DNA from: Streptomyces cellulosae
GTDB lineage: Bacteria; Actinomycetota; Actinomycetes; Streptomycetales; Streptomycetaceae
Reading direction: 5' to 3'
DNA length: 64,000 nt
NCBI GenBank assembly: GCA_014655195.1
Contig: BNBH01000002.1
Location: 300,671-364,670, forward strand
The notes under the pieces are model-generated. The model ran no database searches and was not told where the DNA came from. It saw only the letters and a program-made list of their open reading frames with translations. This document shows, one piece after another, positions 35,745 through 48,619 of the stretch. Both the position numbers and the translations under genes were made by a program. Every line of letters starts with the position of its first letter. The first letter of the stretch is position 1.

Positions 35745-35775
35745 GAGGGCGCCCGGGGACACCCCGGGCGCCCTC
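35745..35775. terminator. Bidirectional terminator between lgt and the CitE-like gene
   Basis: Perfect 14-bp stem GAGGGCGCCCGGGG / CCCCGGGCGCCCTC with an ACA loop between convergent genes. Confidence 0.88.
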
Positions 35776-35791
35776 CGCGCGTCCGGCCCGC

Positions 35792-36622
35792 TCACCGCCT
35801 GTGCGCCAGCGCCAGCGTCCGGTGCGCCGCCGTCACCACCGCCGCGTCCACGAACGTGCCGTCCGGCAGCGCCTGCGCGCCCTGTGTGGCGGCCGCCGCC
35901 TTGAGGACCGTCTCCGCCTGCTCGATCTCCCGCTCCGTGGGCAGATACGCCCGCTCGATGACCGGCAGCTGACGCGGATGGATCGCCGCCCTGCCCAGGA
36001 AACCCAGCGCGCGCCCGTGCACGCAGGACGCCTCCAGGCCCTCCAGGTCGCGGATGTCCGGGTGCACCGACTGGGTGGGCGGCGCCAGCCCCGCCGCGCG
36101 CGCCGCGACCACCACCCGTGCCCGGCACCAGTCGAGGCCGGCGTCCTCACGCACCCCCAGATCGGCCCGCAGGTCCGCCTCGCCGAGCGCGATCCCGCGC
36201 AGCGCCGGGTGCGCGGTGGCCACGGCGTGGGCGTGCTCGACGCCCAGCGCGGTCTCCAGCAGTGCGTACAGGGGCGGGGAACCGCCGCGCGCGGAGACGG
36301 CCCGGCGGGCGACCCGCACCACGTCGGACGGGGAGGACACCTTCGGCAGGCGCAGCCCCGACAGGCCCGGCGCGGGGGCCAGCGCCGCCACGTCGGCCGG
36401 TCCCCAGGGCCCGGTGAGGGCGTTGACGCGGACGTGCACCGGCACCGGCTGCGGGTCGCGCAGCAGCTCGGCGGTGGCCGCGCGGGCGTACGCCTTGCGG
36501 TCCGGCGCGACCGCGTCCTCCAGGTCGACCACCACCACGTCCGCCCCGGCCGTGAGGGCCTTCGCCACCACGTCCGGGCGGTCGCCGGGGGCGTACAGCC
36601 AGGTCAGCGGGACACTCTTCAT
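35792..36622 (-). CDS. HpcH/HpaI aldolase / CitE-like lyase
   Basis: A 276-residue CitE-type (beta/alpha)8 lyase. Family motifs are PLTWLYAPGDRPDVVAKAL, DVVVVDLEDAVAPDRK with metal/acid residues, VHVRVNAL, LRLPKVSS, LETALGVEHA, LGEADLRADLG and the CoA-thioester-related GRAAIHPRQL. Members cleave citramalyl-CoA, malyl-CoA or similar thioesters. Its ATG overlaps the stop of the CoA-transferase gene upstream, so the two probably act together: CoA activation, then C-C cleavage. Last gene of a six-gene operon whose other members are ADP-ribosylglycohydrolases. The substrate is unknown. Confidence 0.87.
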   Translation of the reverse strand: MKSVPLTWLYAPGDRPDVVAKALTAGADVVVVDLEDAVAPDRKAYARAATAELLRDPQPVPVHVRVNALTGPWGPADVAALAPAPGLSGLRLPKVSSPSDVVRVARRAVSARGGSPPLYALLETALGVEHAHAVATAHPALRGIALGEADLRADLGVREDAGLDWCRARVVVAARAAGLAPPTQSVHPDIRDLEGLEASCVHGRALGFLGRAAIHPRQLPVIERAYLPTEREIEQAETVLKAAAATQGAQALPDGTFVDAAVVTAAHRTLALAHRR

Positions 36623-37851
36623 ACGGCGCCCTCCGCCCGCAGCTCCGCCAGGTCGGCCGGGGTGAGGCCCAGCTCGGTCAGCACCTCCTCGGTGTCCGCG
36701 CCGTGCGGTCGGCCCGCCCAGCGGACCGAGCCCGGGGTGGCGGAGAGCCGGAACAGCACGTTCTGCATGCGCAGCGGGCCCAGCTCCGGGTCGTCCACGG
36801 TGGTGATGGTGTCCAGGGCCTGGTACTGGGGGTCCGCCATGACGTCCCGGACGTCCTGCACCGGGGCGACGGCGGCCTCCGCCTTCTCGAACGCGGCCAG
36901 CACGTCGGCGCGGCTGTGCCGGGCGATCCAGCCGCCGACGGCCTCGTCCAGCACGTCCGCGTGCCGGGCCCGGCCCTCGCCGGTCGCGAACCAGGGCGCG
37001 TCGATCAGGTCCGGGCGGCCCACCAGGACCATCACCCGCTCGGCGATCGACTGGGCGGAGGTGGAGACGGCGACCCAGGTGCCGTCGGCGGTGAGGTAGG
37101 TGCCGCGCGGGGCGTTGTTCTGCGACCGGTTGCCGGTGCGCGGCTGGACGTGGCCGAGCTGGTCGTACCAGGTGGGGTGGGGTCCGAGGGCGGCGAGGAT
37201 CGGCTCGATCAGCGCCGTGTCGACCACCTGCCCCTCGCCCGTGCGGTCGCGGGCCGCGAGCGCCGTCATGATCGCGTACGCGGTGGTGAGGCCCGCGACG
37301 GAGTCGGCGAGGCCGAAGGGCGGCAGGGTCGGCGCCGCGTCCGGTTCGCCGGTGAGCGCGGCGAAGCCGCTCATCGCCTCGGCGAGGGTGCCGAAGCCCG
37401 GCCGGTGCGCGTACGGGCCGAACTGGCCGAAACCGGTGACCCGCGCCAGCACCAGCCGGGGGTTGGCCGCGGACAGCTCGGGCCAGCCCAGGTCCCACTT
37501 CTCCAGGGTGCCGGGGCGGAAGTTCTCCACGACCACGTCGGCGGTGCGCACCAGGCGCAGCAGGATGTCCCGGCCGCCCGGCGTGGACAGGTCCAGGGTG
37601 ACGGTGCGCTTGTTGCGGCCGAGCACCTTCCACCACAGGCCGACGCCGTCCTTGGACGGTCCGTGGCCGCGCGAGGGATCGGGCCTCCTCGGGTGTTCGA
37701 CCTTGACGACGTCGGCGCCGAAGTCGCCGAGCAGGGTGGCCGCGAGGGGGCCGGCGAAGAGGGTGGCGAGGTCCAGCACGCGCAGGCCGGCCAGCGGGGG
37801 AGCGGCCGGCGGCGCGGCAGGAGCCGCGGGGGCCGGTTCGGGGGGAGTCAT
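36619..37851 (-). CDS. CaiB/BaiF (class III) CoA-transferase
   Basis: A 410-residue family-III CoA-transferase. It begins LAGLRVLDLATLFAGPLAATLLGDFGADVVKVE in segments, and the next motifs are RNKRTVTLDL, VVVENFRPGTLEKWDLG and GFGQFGPYAHRPGFGTLAEAMSGFAALTG. The catalytic Asp is expected in the ADSVAGLTTAY region. The first ~20 residues are Pro/Ala-rich. It moves CoA between acids by a ping-pong mechanism. ATGA overlaps at both ends place it between an ADP-ribosylglycohydrolase paralogue and the CitE-like gene. Confidence 0.9.
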   Translation of the reverse strand: MTPPEPAPAAPAAPPAAPPLAGLRVLDLATLFAGPLAATLLGDFGADVVKVEHPRRPDPSRGHGPSKDGVGLWWKVLGRNKRTVTLDLSTPGGRDILLRLVRTADVVVENFRPGTLEKWDLGWPELSAANPRLVLARVTGFGQFGPYAHRPGFGTLAEAMSGFAALTGEPDAAPTLPPFGLADSVAGLTTAYAIMTALAARDRTGEGQVVDTALIEPILAALGPHPTWYDQLGHVQPRTGNRSQNNAPRGTYLTADGTWVAVSTSAQSIAERVMVLVGRPDLIDAPWFATGEGRARHADVLDEAVGGWIARHSRADVLAAFEKAEAAVAPVQDVRDVMADPQYQALDTITTVDDPELGPLRMQNVLFRLSATPGSVRWAGRPHGADTEEVLTELGLTPADLAELRAEGAV

Positions 37852-39224
37852 GGGCGGGACGCCTCCAGATGGGTGAGACGGGCCAGGGAGTCGAAGCCGG
37901 TGCCGTCGAAGTCGCCGACGGAGGTGGCCAAACGGTTCTTCAGCGGGGCCGTCCAGCGTTCGGGGAGCGCGCGGGGCGAGCCGGCGAGCAGCCCGGCGAC
38001 GCTGCCGGCGGTGGCGCCGGTCGAGTCGGTGTCCCAGCCGCCGGACACCGCGCGGCAGACCGAGGCGGTGAAGTCCCCGTCGGCGTGGGTGAGGGCGGCG
38101 GCGAGCAGGGCGGTGTTGGGGACGGCGTGCACCCAGTGGTGGGTCGCGCCGTGCCGCTCGTGCAGCAGGTCGACGACGGTGTCGAAGTCGCGGTGCTCGC
38201 GGGCCAGCCCCACGGCGTCCCGCACGGCCCGGGCGAGCCGGGAGCGGGGCGGGACGACGGTGAGCCCGGTGCGCAGACAGGTGTGCACGTCCCGCTCGCC
38301 GCCCGCCGCGACGGCGATGACGGCGGCGGTGAACATGGCCGCGTAGACGCCGTTCGCGGTGTGGGTGAGGGCGGCGTCCCGGTACGCCTGCTCGGCCGCG
38401 GCGCCCGGGTCGCCGGGGTTGGTCCAGCCGTGGACGTCGGCGCGGATCAGGGCGCCGATCCACTCGCGGAACGGGTTGCGGTGGCGGGCGGTCAGCGGCG
38501 GTTCGAGCCCGCAGAGGAGATTGCGGTAGGCGATGCGCTCGGCGGTGAAGGTGCGGCCCGCGGGCAGTTCGTCGAGCCAGACCCGGGCCACGTCGGCGGT
38601 GGTGAAGCGGCGGCCGTGGCGGCGCAGCACCAGCAGGGCGAGCAGCGGGTAGTTGAGGTCGTCGTCCTCGGGCATGCCGTCGATGTTCTCGGCGAGGGAG
38701 GTGGCGGCGGAGCGCCGGTTCCAGGGGTGCTCGGCCAGCAGTTCCGCGGGGACGCCCCGGGCCGTGAAGAAGCCGCTCAGCGGCCAGTTTCCGGCGGCGC
38801 GGGCCAGGGCGCGGATGGCGTGGAGGGGCAGCTTCTCGACCGGCTTGCCCAGCAGACAGCCGGCCGCCCGGCCCAGCCAGGCCGCCTCCAGCCGCGCCTC
38901 GAACACGGGCCCGTCCCAGGCGGCCGGGGCGCCGGGGGAGAGGGGCCACTCGGGGCACAGCGCCTGGATGGCGGCGAGGTCGGAGGGCTCGTCGTCGGCG
39001 AGTGTGCCGGGCAGTTCGGCCAGCTCGTCCAGCAGGTCGCAGGCCAGCAGCCGCAGGTAGCGGGAGACCGGGCGCGGGGAGGCGCCGGCGGTGAGCGGGG
39101 ACGGGGGTCCGCCCGCCGCGTGCCAGCGGGCGGCGACCGCGGACGCCTCCCGGCCGTCCAGCGCGGCCTGGCGCAGCTCATGGCCGACGAGGTCCTCGGG
39201 CTGGACCCAGGTCAGTCGGAGCAT
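37848..39224 (-). CDS. ADP-ribosylglycohydrolase family protein, EDDD variant
   Basis: A 458-residue ARH-fold protein, longer than its neighbours because of a ~95-residue N-terminal helical extension. The first glycohydrolase motif is AAWLGRAAGCLLGKPVEKL. The metal cluster normally TDDT reads EDDDLNYPLLAL, and the C-terminal motif is GGWDTDSTGATAGSVAGLL, so acidic metal ligands are kept at both sites. This subgroup need not act on ADP-ribosylated proteins. It overlaps the upstream paralogue by 13 nt and the CoA-transferase by 4 nt. Confidence 0.88.
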   Translation of the reverse strand: MLRLTWVQPEDLVGHELRQAALDGREASAVAARWHAAGGPPSPLTAGASPRPVSRYLRLLACDLLDELAELPGTLADDEPSDLAAIQALCPEWPLSPGAPAAWDGPVFEARLEAAWLGRAAGCLLGKPVEKLPLHAIRALARAAGNWPLSGFFTARGVPAELLAEHPWNRRSAATSLAENIDGMPEDDDLNYPLLALLVLRRHGRRFTTADVARVWLDELPAGRTFTAERIAYRNLLCGLEPPLTARHRNPFREWIGALIRADVHGWTNPGDPGAAAEQAYRDAALTHTANGVYAAMFTAAVIAVAAGGERDVHTCLRTGLTVVPPRSRLARAVRDAVGLAREHRDFDTVVDLLHERHGATHHWVHAVPNTALLAAALTHADGDFTASVCRAVSGGWDTDSTGATAGSVAGLLAGSPRALPERWTAPLKNRLATSVGDFDGTGFDSLARLTHLEASRP

Positions 39225-40384
39225 CCGGCGCCTCCGAGCCGTGCGAACGCCCGCTCGTGGGCGCGGCGGCGCTCCACGTCCCGGGCGAAGACCTCACGGG
39301 CCACCGCGGTGAGCGCGGCGGCCGGCTCCCACAGGTCGAGACGGCTGGCCTCCGCCACCGTCTTGGCCCACTCCTCGGGCACGGGGGAGCCGAGCGCGCC
39401 GGTCACCGCCCCGGCCATCGTGGCGATGGAGTCGCAGTCGCGGCCGTAGTTCACCGCGCCCAGCACGGCATGCCGGAAGTCGCCGCGGGCCGCCACCACC
39501 ATGCCCAGCGCGACCGGCAGTTCCTCGATCGCGTGCAGCCGGGACGGACGCCGGGCGCCCAGCGAGGGGGAGCGGTAGTCGGGGCCGACGGTGTCGTACG
39601 GGGCGACCGCCTCGCGCAGCGGACGCAGCGCCGACTCGACGTCGGTGTGGTTCGACGCCTCCTCGCAGACCTTCTCGACCGCCTCCCGCGTGCCGTCCTT
39701 GGCCAGCGACAGACACGCGGCGACGACCGAGTCCGGGGTCGCGTCCGGCGCGCAGGCCGCCGCCACGGCCGCCGCGAACACCCCGGCCGCCTCCCTGCCG
39801 TACGACGACTGGTGGGCGCCCGCCACGTCCAGGGCCTCGGCGTACGCGGCGGCCGGGTGGGCGGCGTTGACCAGGCCGACCGGGGCCATGTACATCGCGG
39901 CGCCGCAGTTGACGATGTTGCCCACGCCCGCCTCGCGCGGGTCGACGTGCCCGTAGTGCAGCCGCGCCACCAGCCACTTCTCGGCGAGGAAGATCCGGTG
40001 CAGCGGGATCGTCTCCGCCTCCAGCTCCGGGATCCAGCGCGGGCCGGTCATCAGGTCCGGGACCAGGTGGTCGGCGACCGCGTAGGCGTCCAGGTGGTCG
40101 CGGACCTTCGCGTACACCCGGACCAGCGCGTGGGTCATGAGGGTGTCGTCGGTGACGTGCCCGTCGCCCTTGTGGTACGGCGCGATCGGCCGGGCGGTGC
40201 GCCAGTCGTCGCCGTGCCACGGGCCGACGACGCCGTGGACGCGGCCGCCGTGGCGCTCGGCGATCTGCTCGGGGGAGTAGCCCTCCACCGGGCCGCCGAG
40301 GGCGTCGCCGACGGCCGCCCCGACGAGCGCGCCGGTGATCCGCTCGTCCAGGGAAGGGATGTTCTGGGTGTCTTCGTACGTCAT
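39212..40384 (-). CDS. ADP-ribosylglycohydrolase family protein, full motif set
   Basis: A 390-residue ARH-fold enzyme. Both Mg-binding motifs are canonical: GALVGAAVGDALGGPVEGY with GHVTDDTLMTHALVRV, and C-terminal NYGRDCDSIATMAGAVTGAL. It therefore should hydrolyse an N- or O-glycosidic ADP-ribose-like bond. ATG 40384 lies 7 nt after the stop of the upstream paralogue. Third of four tandem paralogues in the operon. Confidence 0.92.
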   Translation of the reverse strand: MTYEDTQNIPSLDERITGALVGAAVGDALGGPVEGYSPEQIAERHGGRVHGVVGPWHGDDWRTARPIAPYHKGDGHVTDDTLMTHALVRVYAKVRDHLDAYAVADHLVPDLMTGPRWIPELEAETIPLHRIFLAEKWLVARLHYGHVDPREAGVGNIVNCGAAMYMAPVGLVNAAHPAAAYAEALDVAGAHQSSYGREAAGVFAAAVAAACAPDATPDSVVAACLSLAKDGTREAVEKVCEEASNHTDVESALRPLREAVAPYDTVGPDYRSPSLGARRPSRLHAIEELPVALGMVVAARGDFRHAVLGAVNYGRDCDSIATMAGAVTGALGSPVPEEWAKTVAEASRLDLWEPAAALTAVAREVFARDVERRRAHERAFARLGGAGCSD

Positions 40385-40391
40385 GCCGGGA

Positions 40392-41624
40392 TCATCCTCC
40401 GGGTGCGGTCGGTTGGGCGGCTTCCAGCAGCCCGGCGAGTTCCACCAGGTCCGTCCCGGTGAGCCGGGGGAGCACGCAGCCGGACAGGGTGCGGCAGCTC
40501 TCCCGCCAGGACGCGGGGATCGCGGCGCTCCCGCCCAGCGCCCCGGTGAGGGCGCCGGCCAGCGCCGGGGCGGAGTCCGCGACCCGGGACAGACAGGCCG
40601 CCGCCGGGACCGCCTCCGCGATCCGGCCGCGGGCGGCGGTGGTCAGGGCGAGGGCGACGGGGACGGTCTCGGCGGCGGCCACGCCGTAGCTGTAGACGTG
40701 GTCGACGATCTGGTGCTCCAGCGGCGGCACCAGGGCGAAGGCGCTGTCGGCGTCCGCCGCGAGCGCCAGGGCGTGCCGGGCGTTGCGGCCGATCTCGGTG
40801 TCCTCGGGGAGTTCGGCGCAGGCGGCGGCCGCGCAGGCGTCCGGGCCGGCCCCGGAGAGCGCTAGGGACACGGCGGCGGCCATGGCGCGGGCCCCGTGCA
40901 CGCCGTCGCCGTCCTGGGTGTAGCGGGCGTCGAACTCGGCGAGGTCGGCGGCGGCCCGCGGGTCGCCCGGGTGGGCCACGGCCAGCACGCAGGCCCGGAC
41001 GCAGGCCGCGTCGTCGAAGTAGTGCGGGTTGTCGTGGCCGGAGGCGGGCGGGCGCAGCCCGGTGGCGAGGTTGCCGAGTCCGGCGCGCACGGAGATGCGG
41101 GCGCGCAGCGGCAGCACGGCGGACTCGGTCTCGGGGGCCCGTTCGGTGGCGGCGGCGACCTCGGCCGCGACCGCGTTCCAGGTGAGGTCGATGGCGGCGC
41201 GGGTGCGGCGCTCCCGGCTGAGGTCGCCGAGCACGGTGTCGTCGCCCGCGCGCAGTACCGCCTCGGCGGCGAACGCGGCCCACTCGGCGTCGTCGGAGGG
41301 GCCGAGACGGAGCGGCTCGGGCGGCTGGTTCAGGGCGATGGGGACGGGCAGCGTGGTGGTGGCGTTCTGCTCGGCGAAGGTGTCCAGCTCGCGGGTGAGG
41401 CGGCGGGTCCACTCGGGCATACGGGCGGCGCGGTGCCGGGCGGCGGGCCAGCCGGCGGCGTCCCCGGCGGCGAGTCCGAGGAGCAGCCCCTCGACGGCCG
41501 CGCGGGGCGGTCGGGGGGCGGGCGCGGGCGCGGCGGGCGGGCGCGGCGCGGGGGCCGCGTCGTCCTGCCCGGCCGTGGGGGCGAGGGTGTCGTCGGTGGT
41601 CGGGGCGGGGGTGGTGGAGGTCAT
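40392..41624 (-). CDS. ADP-ribosylglycohydrolase-like protein with degenerate C-terminal metal motif
   Basis: A 410-residue ARH-fold paralogue. A Pro/Ala-rich N-terminal ~45 residues precedes AAVEGLLLGLAAGDAAGW. The TDDT position reads PSDDAEWAAF (SDDA). The C-terminal motif reads LSRVADSAPALAGALTGAL: the first Asp of DxDS is replaced by Val. It may be inactive, bind a different metal set, or partner an active paralogue. ATG 41624 overlaps the stop of the upstream gene (ATGA). Confidence 0.83.
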   Translation of the reverse strand: MTSTTPAPTTDDTLAPTAGQDDAAPAPRPPAAPAPAPRPPRAAVEGLLLGLAAGDAAGWPAARHRAARMPEWTRRLTRELDTFAEQNATTTLPVPIALNQPPEPLRLGPSDDAEWAAFAAEAVLRAGDDTVLGDLSRERRTRAAIDLTWNAVAAEVAAATERAPETESAVLPLRARISVRAGLGNLATGLRPPASGHDNPHYFDDAACVRACVLAVAHPGDPRAAADLAEFDARYTQDGDGVHGARAMAAAVSLALSGAGPDACAAAACAELPEDTEIGRNARHALALAADADSAFALVPPLEHQIVDHVYSYGVAAAETVPVALALTTAARGRIAEAVPAAACLSRVADSAPALAGALTGALGGSAAIPASWRESCRTLSGCVLPRLTGTDLVELAGLLEAAQPTAPGG

Positions 41625-42625
41625 GTGGGGGTCTCCGGGGTCAGCAGGTCCGCGATGTCGAGGACGTGGTGGCCGGCCATGGCGGGCAGACAGCTGCCGC
41701 GGGCCGGGGTGATGGCCGCGGCCCAGTGCCCGGGGACCGCGGCGACGCCCTGGGTCGCTCCGGCCAGCGCACCGGCCACGGCCGCCGTGGTGTCGGCGTC
41801 GCGGCCCATGTTCACGGCGGTCAGCACCGCCTGTTCGAAGTCGCCGTCGGCCGCCGCGTAGGCGCCGAAGGCAAGGGCCACCGCTTCCGGGGCGAGGTCG
41901 GTCCAGGGGTAGCCGCCGATCACCACCGCGGCGCGGACGGCCCGTTCGCCGCGGTGGGCGGCGGTCACCGCGCGGCGCAGCGAGCGGGCGGTCCAGGAGT
42001 CCTCCGGCACCACCGCCAGCGCCGAGGCCACGACCGTGACCACCGGCGCCCCGGCCATGGCCGCCGCGACGCCCGCCGCGACCGCCCGCCCGCCGTAGAT
42101 GCCCTCCCCGTCGTGGCTGACCGAGCCGTCGACCGCCGCGAGCCGGGCCGCCTCGTCGGGCAGCCCGGCCGCGTACACGCCGTACGGCGCCGCCCGCATC
42201 GCGAGGCCGTCGCTCCAGGCGTGCCGGTGCTGGGCGGAGATGGGCGCGGCCAGGCCCCGGCGCAGGTTCTCCAGCGTGCCCCGCTCGCTGAAGCCGGCGC
42301 CGCGGAAGGGACCCTCGGCCCGGTCCGCGATCCACTCGTGCCAGGCCGCCTCGACGTGCGCGGGGGTGAGTCCGGAGCCGTGCCGGGCGGCCAGCAGGCC
42401 CGAGAAGATCGCGTACTCGGTGTCGTCCGTGCCGGCCGGGGGGTCGCTCACATAGCCGGTGATGCGGCCCCACTTCGCGCGGATCTCGGAAGGCTTCATG
42501 TTCTCGGCGGGGGCGCCCAGCGCGTCGCCGACGGCCAGGCCGAGCAGCGCGCCGCGGGCCCGTTCCCGGAGCCCGAGGGCGTCCCCGGGCGCGGGCGCCG
42601 AGGGGATGCGGGCGGTCGATGCCAT
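41621..42625 (-). CDS. ADP-ribosylglycohydrolase family protein, full motif set
   Basis: The 334-residue first gene of the operon. It has ARGALLGLAVGDALGAPAENM, then GTDDTEYAIFSGLLA, and at the C-terminal end NMGRDADTTAAVAGALAGA, so all metal ligands are present. ATG 42625 follows GAGAGGAGAG. It is divergent from the VIT1 transporter gene over 294 nt, where the operon promoter must lie. GC content and codon use match the surroundings, so there is no sign of recent transfer. Confidence 0.92.
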   Translation of the reverse strand: MASTARIPSAPAPGDALGLRERARGALLGLAVGDALGAPAENMKPSEIRAKWGRITGYVSDPPAGTDDTEYAIFSGLLAARHGSGLTPAHVEAAWHEWIADRAEGPFRGAGFSERGTLENLRRGLAAPISAQHRHAWSDGLAMRAAPYGVYAAGLPDEAARLAAVDGSVSHDGEGIYGGRAVAAGVAAAMAGAPVVTVVASALAVVPEDSWTARSLRRAVTAAHRGERAVRAAVVIGGYPWTDLAPEAVALAFGAYAAADGDFEQAVLTAVNMGRDADTTAAVAGALAGATQGVAAVPGHWAAAITPARGSCLPAMAGHHVLDIADLLTPETPT

Positions 42626-42780
42626 ACGCGGCTCTCCTCTCAGGCGCGCCCCGTGGGGCGCCGGCCCTTTGCGGAACTGTCCCCGGTGCCGTGTCCGCCG
42701 CAGCCTCCCGTGCCGGAGCGTCACCCGGACGAGATGCGCGGAGCGTCCGAGCGGACCGGGGCGGACGGCAAAAGCGCTGG

Positions 42781-42799
42781 TTAGCGCAGCCTTTCCTTG
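42781..42799. promoter_or_regulatory. Candidate iron box (DmdR/DtxR-type) upstream of the VIT1 gene
   Basis: TTAGCGCAGCCTTTCCTTG matches the 19-bp DmdR/DtxR consensus as I remember it (TTAGGTTAGGCTCACCTAA) at 11 of 19 positions, including TTAG, AG, CT and CCT. It lies 139 nt before the transporter start and just upstream of TAGACT (42824-42829), a plausible -10 box. Confidence 0.4.
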
Positions 42800-42919
42800 C
42801 TGGCGGGGGGTTCCGCCGAGGCGTAGACTGGGTTGCGTCGAAAATTGGAATGAGTCCAAAGTGCATACGTGTGGGCGTCCGGAAGAGAGGGCGCCCGGCA
42901 GAGTCCAGGGGGACCCGGC

Positions 42920-43651
42920 ATGGCCATCATCGAGACCGAGGCGACGCTCCACGAGGCGCACCGCGACAACCACACCCACCGCGACGTCAACGGCGGCTGG
43001 CTGCGCCCCGCGGTGTTCGGCGCCATGGACGGACTGGTCTCCAACCTCGCCCTGATGACCGGCGTCGCCGGCGGGGCCGTCGGCCAGCAGACGATCGTCC
43101 TCAGCGGTCTCGCGGGACTGGCCGCCGGCGCCTTCTCCATGGCGGCCGGCGAGTACACGTCCGTGGCCTCCCAGCGCGAGCTGGTCGAGGCCGAACTGGA
43201 CGTCGAGCGCCGGGAGCTGCGCAAGCACCCCAAGGACGAGGAGGCCGAGCTGGCCGCGCTCTACGAGTCGCGCGGCGTCGAGCCCGGCCTGGCCCGCGAG
43301 GTCGCCCGGCAGCTCTCCCGCGACCCCGAGCAGGCCCTGGAGATACACGCCCGCGAGGAACTGGGCATCGACCCCGGAGACCTGCCCTCGCCGACCGTCG
43401 CCGCGGTCTCCAGCTTCGGGTCCTTCGCGCTGGGCGCGCTGCTGCCGGTTCTGCCGTACCTGCTCGGCGCGAGCAGCCTGTGGCCGGCCGTGCTGGTCGC
43501 GCTGCTCGGGCTCTTCCTGTGCGGAGCCGTGGTCGCGAAGGTCACCGCGCGCTCCTGGTGGTTCAGCGGCCTGCGGCAGCTCGCCCTCGGCGGCGCGGCG
43601 GCCGGTGTGACGTACGCCCTGGGATCGCTCTTCGGTACCGCCGTAGGATGA
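42920..43651 (+). CDS. VIT1/CCC1 family Fe/Mn transporter
   Basis: A 243-residue membrane protein of the vacuolar-iron-transporter family. It shows RPAVFGAMDGLVSNLALMTGVAGGA, then the membrane-edge AAGAFSMAAGEYTSVASQREL motif. A charged metal-binding helical region follows (residues ~85-150: VEAELDVERRELRKHPKDEEAEL...), then three C-terminal helices. It would move Fe2+/Mn2+ out of the cytosol. ATG 42920 lies behind AGGGGGACC; a longer upstream frame has no support. Confidence 0.92.
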   Translation: MAIIETEATLHEAHRDNHTHRDVNGGWLRPAVFGAMDGLVSNLALMTGVAGGAVGQQTIVLSGLAGLAAGAFSMAAGEYTSVASQRELVEAELDVERRELRKHPKDEEAELAALYESRGVEPGLAREVARQLSRDPEQALEIHAREELGIDPGDLPSPTVAAVSSFGSFALGALLPVLPYLLGASSLWPAVLVALLGLFLCGAVVAKVTARSWWFSGLRQLALGGAAAGVTYALGSLFGTAVG

Positions 43652-44020
43652 CCTCTTGCGTCTATGCGGTGCGTCGCATAAACAATCATTACTTGCTGGT
43701 TTCGAATGTGTGACCAGTGGGCATGAGCCGTACGCGCTGCAGGCAATGAGGCCGACGGCGTGCCCAGCGGAAGAGGCGAAGAGGCCTCTTCCCGCCATCG
43801 GGCCGACGGACACCGATCTGTCCGGACCGGCTCCCCACAGCTTCCGTCGACGGGCGCGGAACCCCGCCGCGACCCGGACGATGTCCGCATGCTGGAACGC
43901 ATTATCCCGGTACCCGAGAGCCGTTCCATCATGTAACCTGCACGAAATTTAGCCACGCAGAGGGCCAACGTCGTCCCTCGGCACTTGCACCAATGCCAAT
44001 TGACGACGACGGGAGAGCCG
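43652..44020. other. 369-nt regulatory spacer before gltB
   Basis: No gene is supportable here. It holds a 6-bp hairpin TATGCG / CGCATA (43663-43680) followed by an AT-rich run, possibly a weak terminator. A 14-nt perfect palindrome GAAGAGGCCTCTTC lies at 43779-43792, preceded by a direct repeat GAAGAGGC at 43771. A candidate GlnR site follows at 43933. Confidence 0.5.
43933..43948 (+). promoter_or_regulatory. Candidate GlnR box upstream of gltB
   Basis: GTAAC-CTGCAC-GAAAT fits the actinobacterial GlnR half-site pair GTnAC-N6-GAAAc with only the last base off. It lies 72 nt before the gltB start, a sensible place for nitrogen control. Confidence 0.5.

Positions 44021-48611
<4,591 letters not shown>

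Positions 48612-48619
<8 letters not shown>

Noticed and set aside
35792..42625. The ADP-ribosylglycohydrolase operon as a phage-defence or toxin-antitoxin island
   Set aside because: No toxin (ADP-ribosyltransferase), nuclease, integrase or composition change is visible; base and codon use match the core genes around it.
43656..43952. A 98-codon frame in the VIT1-gltB spacer
   Set aside because: No ribosome site, no family resemblance, and it reads through the palindrome and GlnR-like region.
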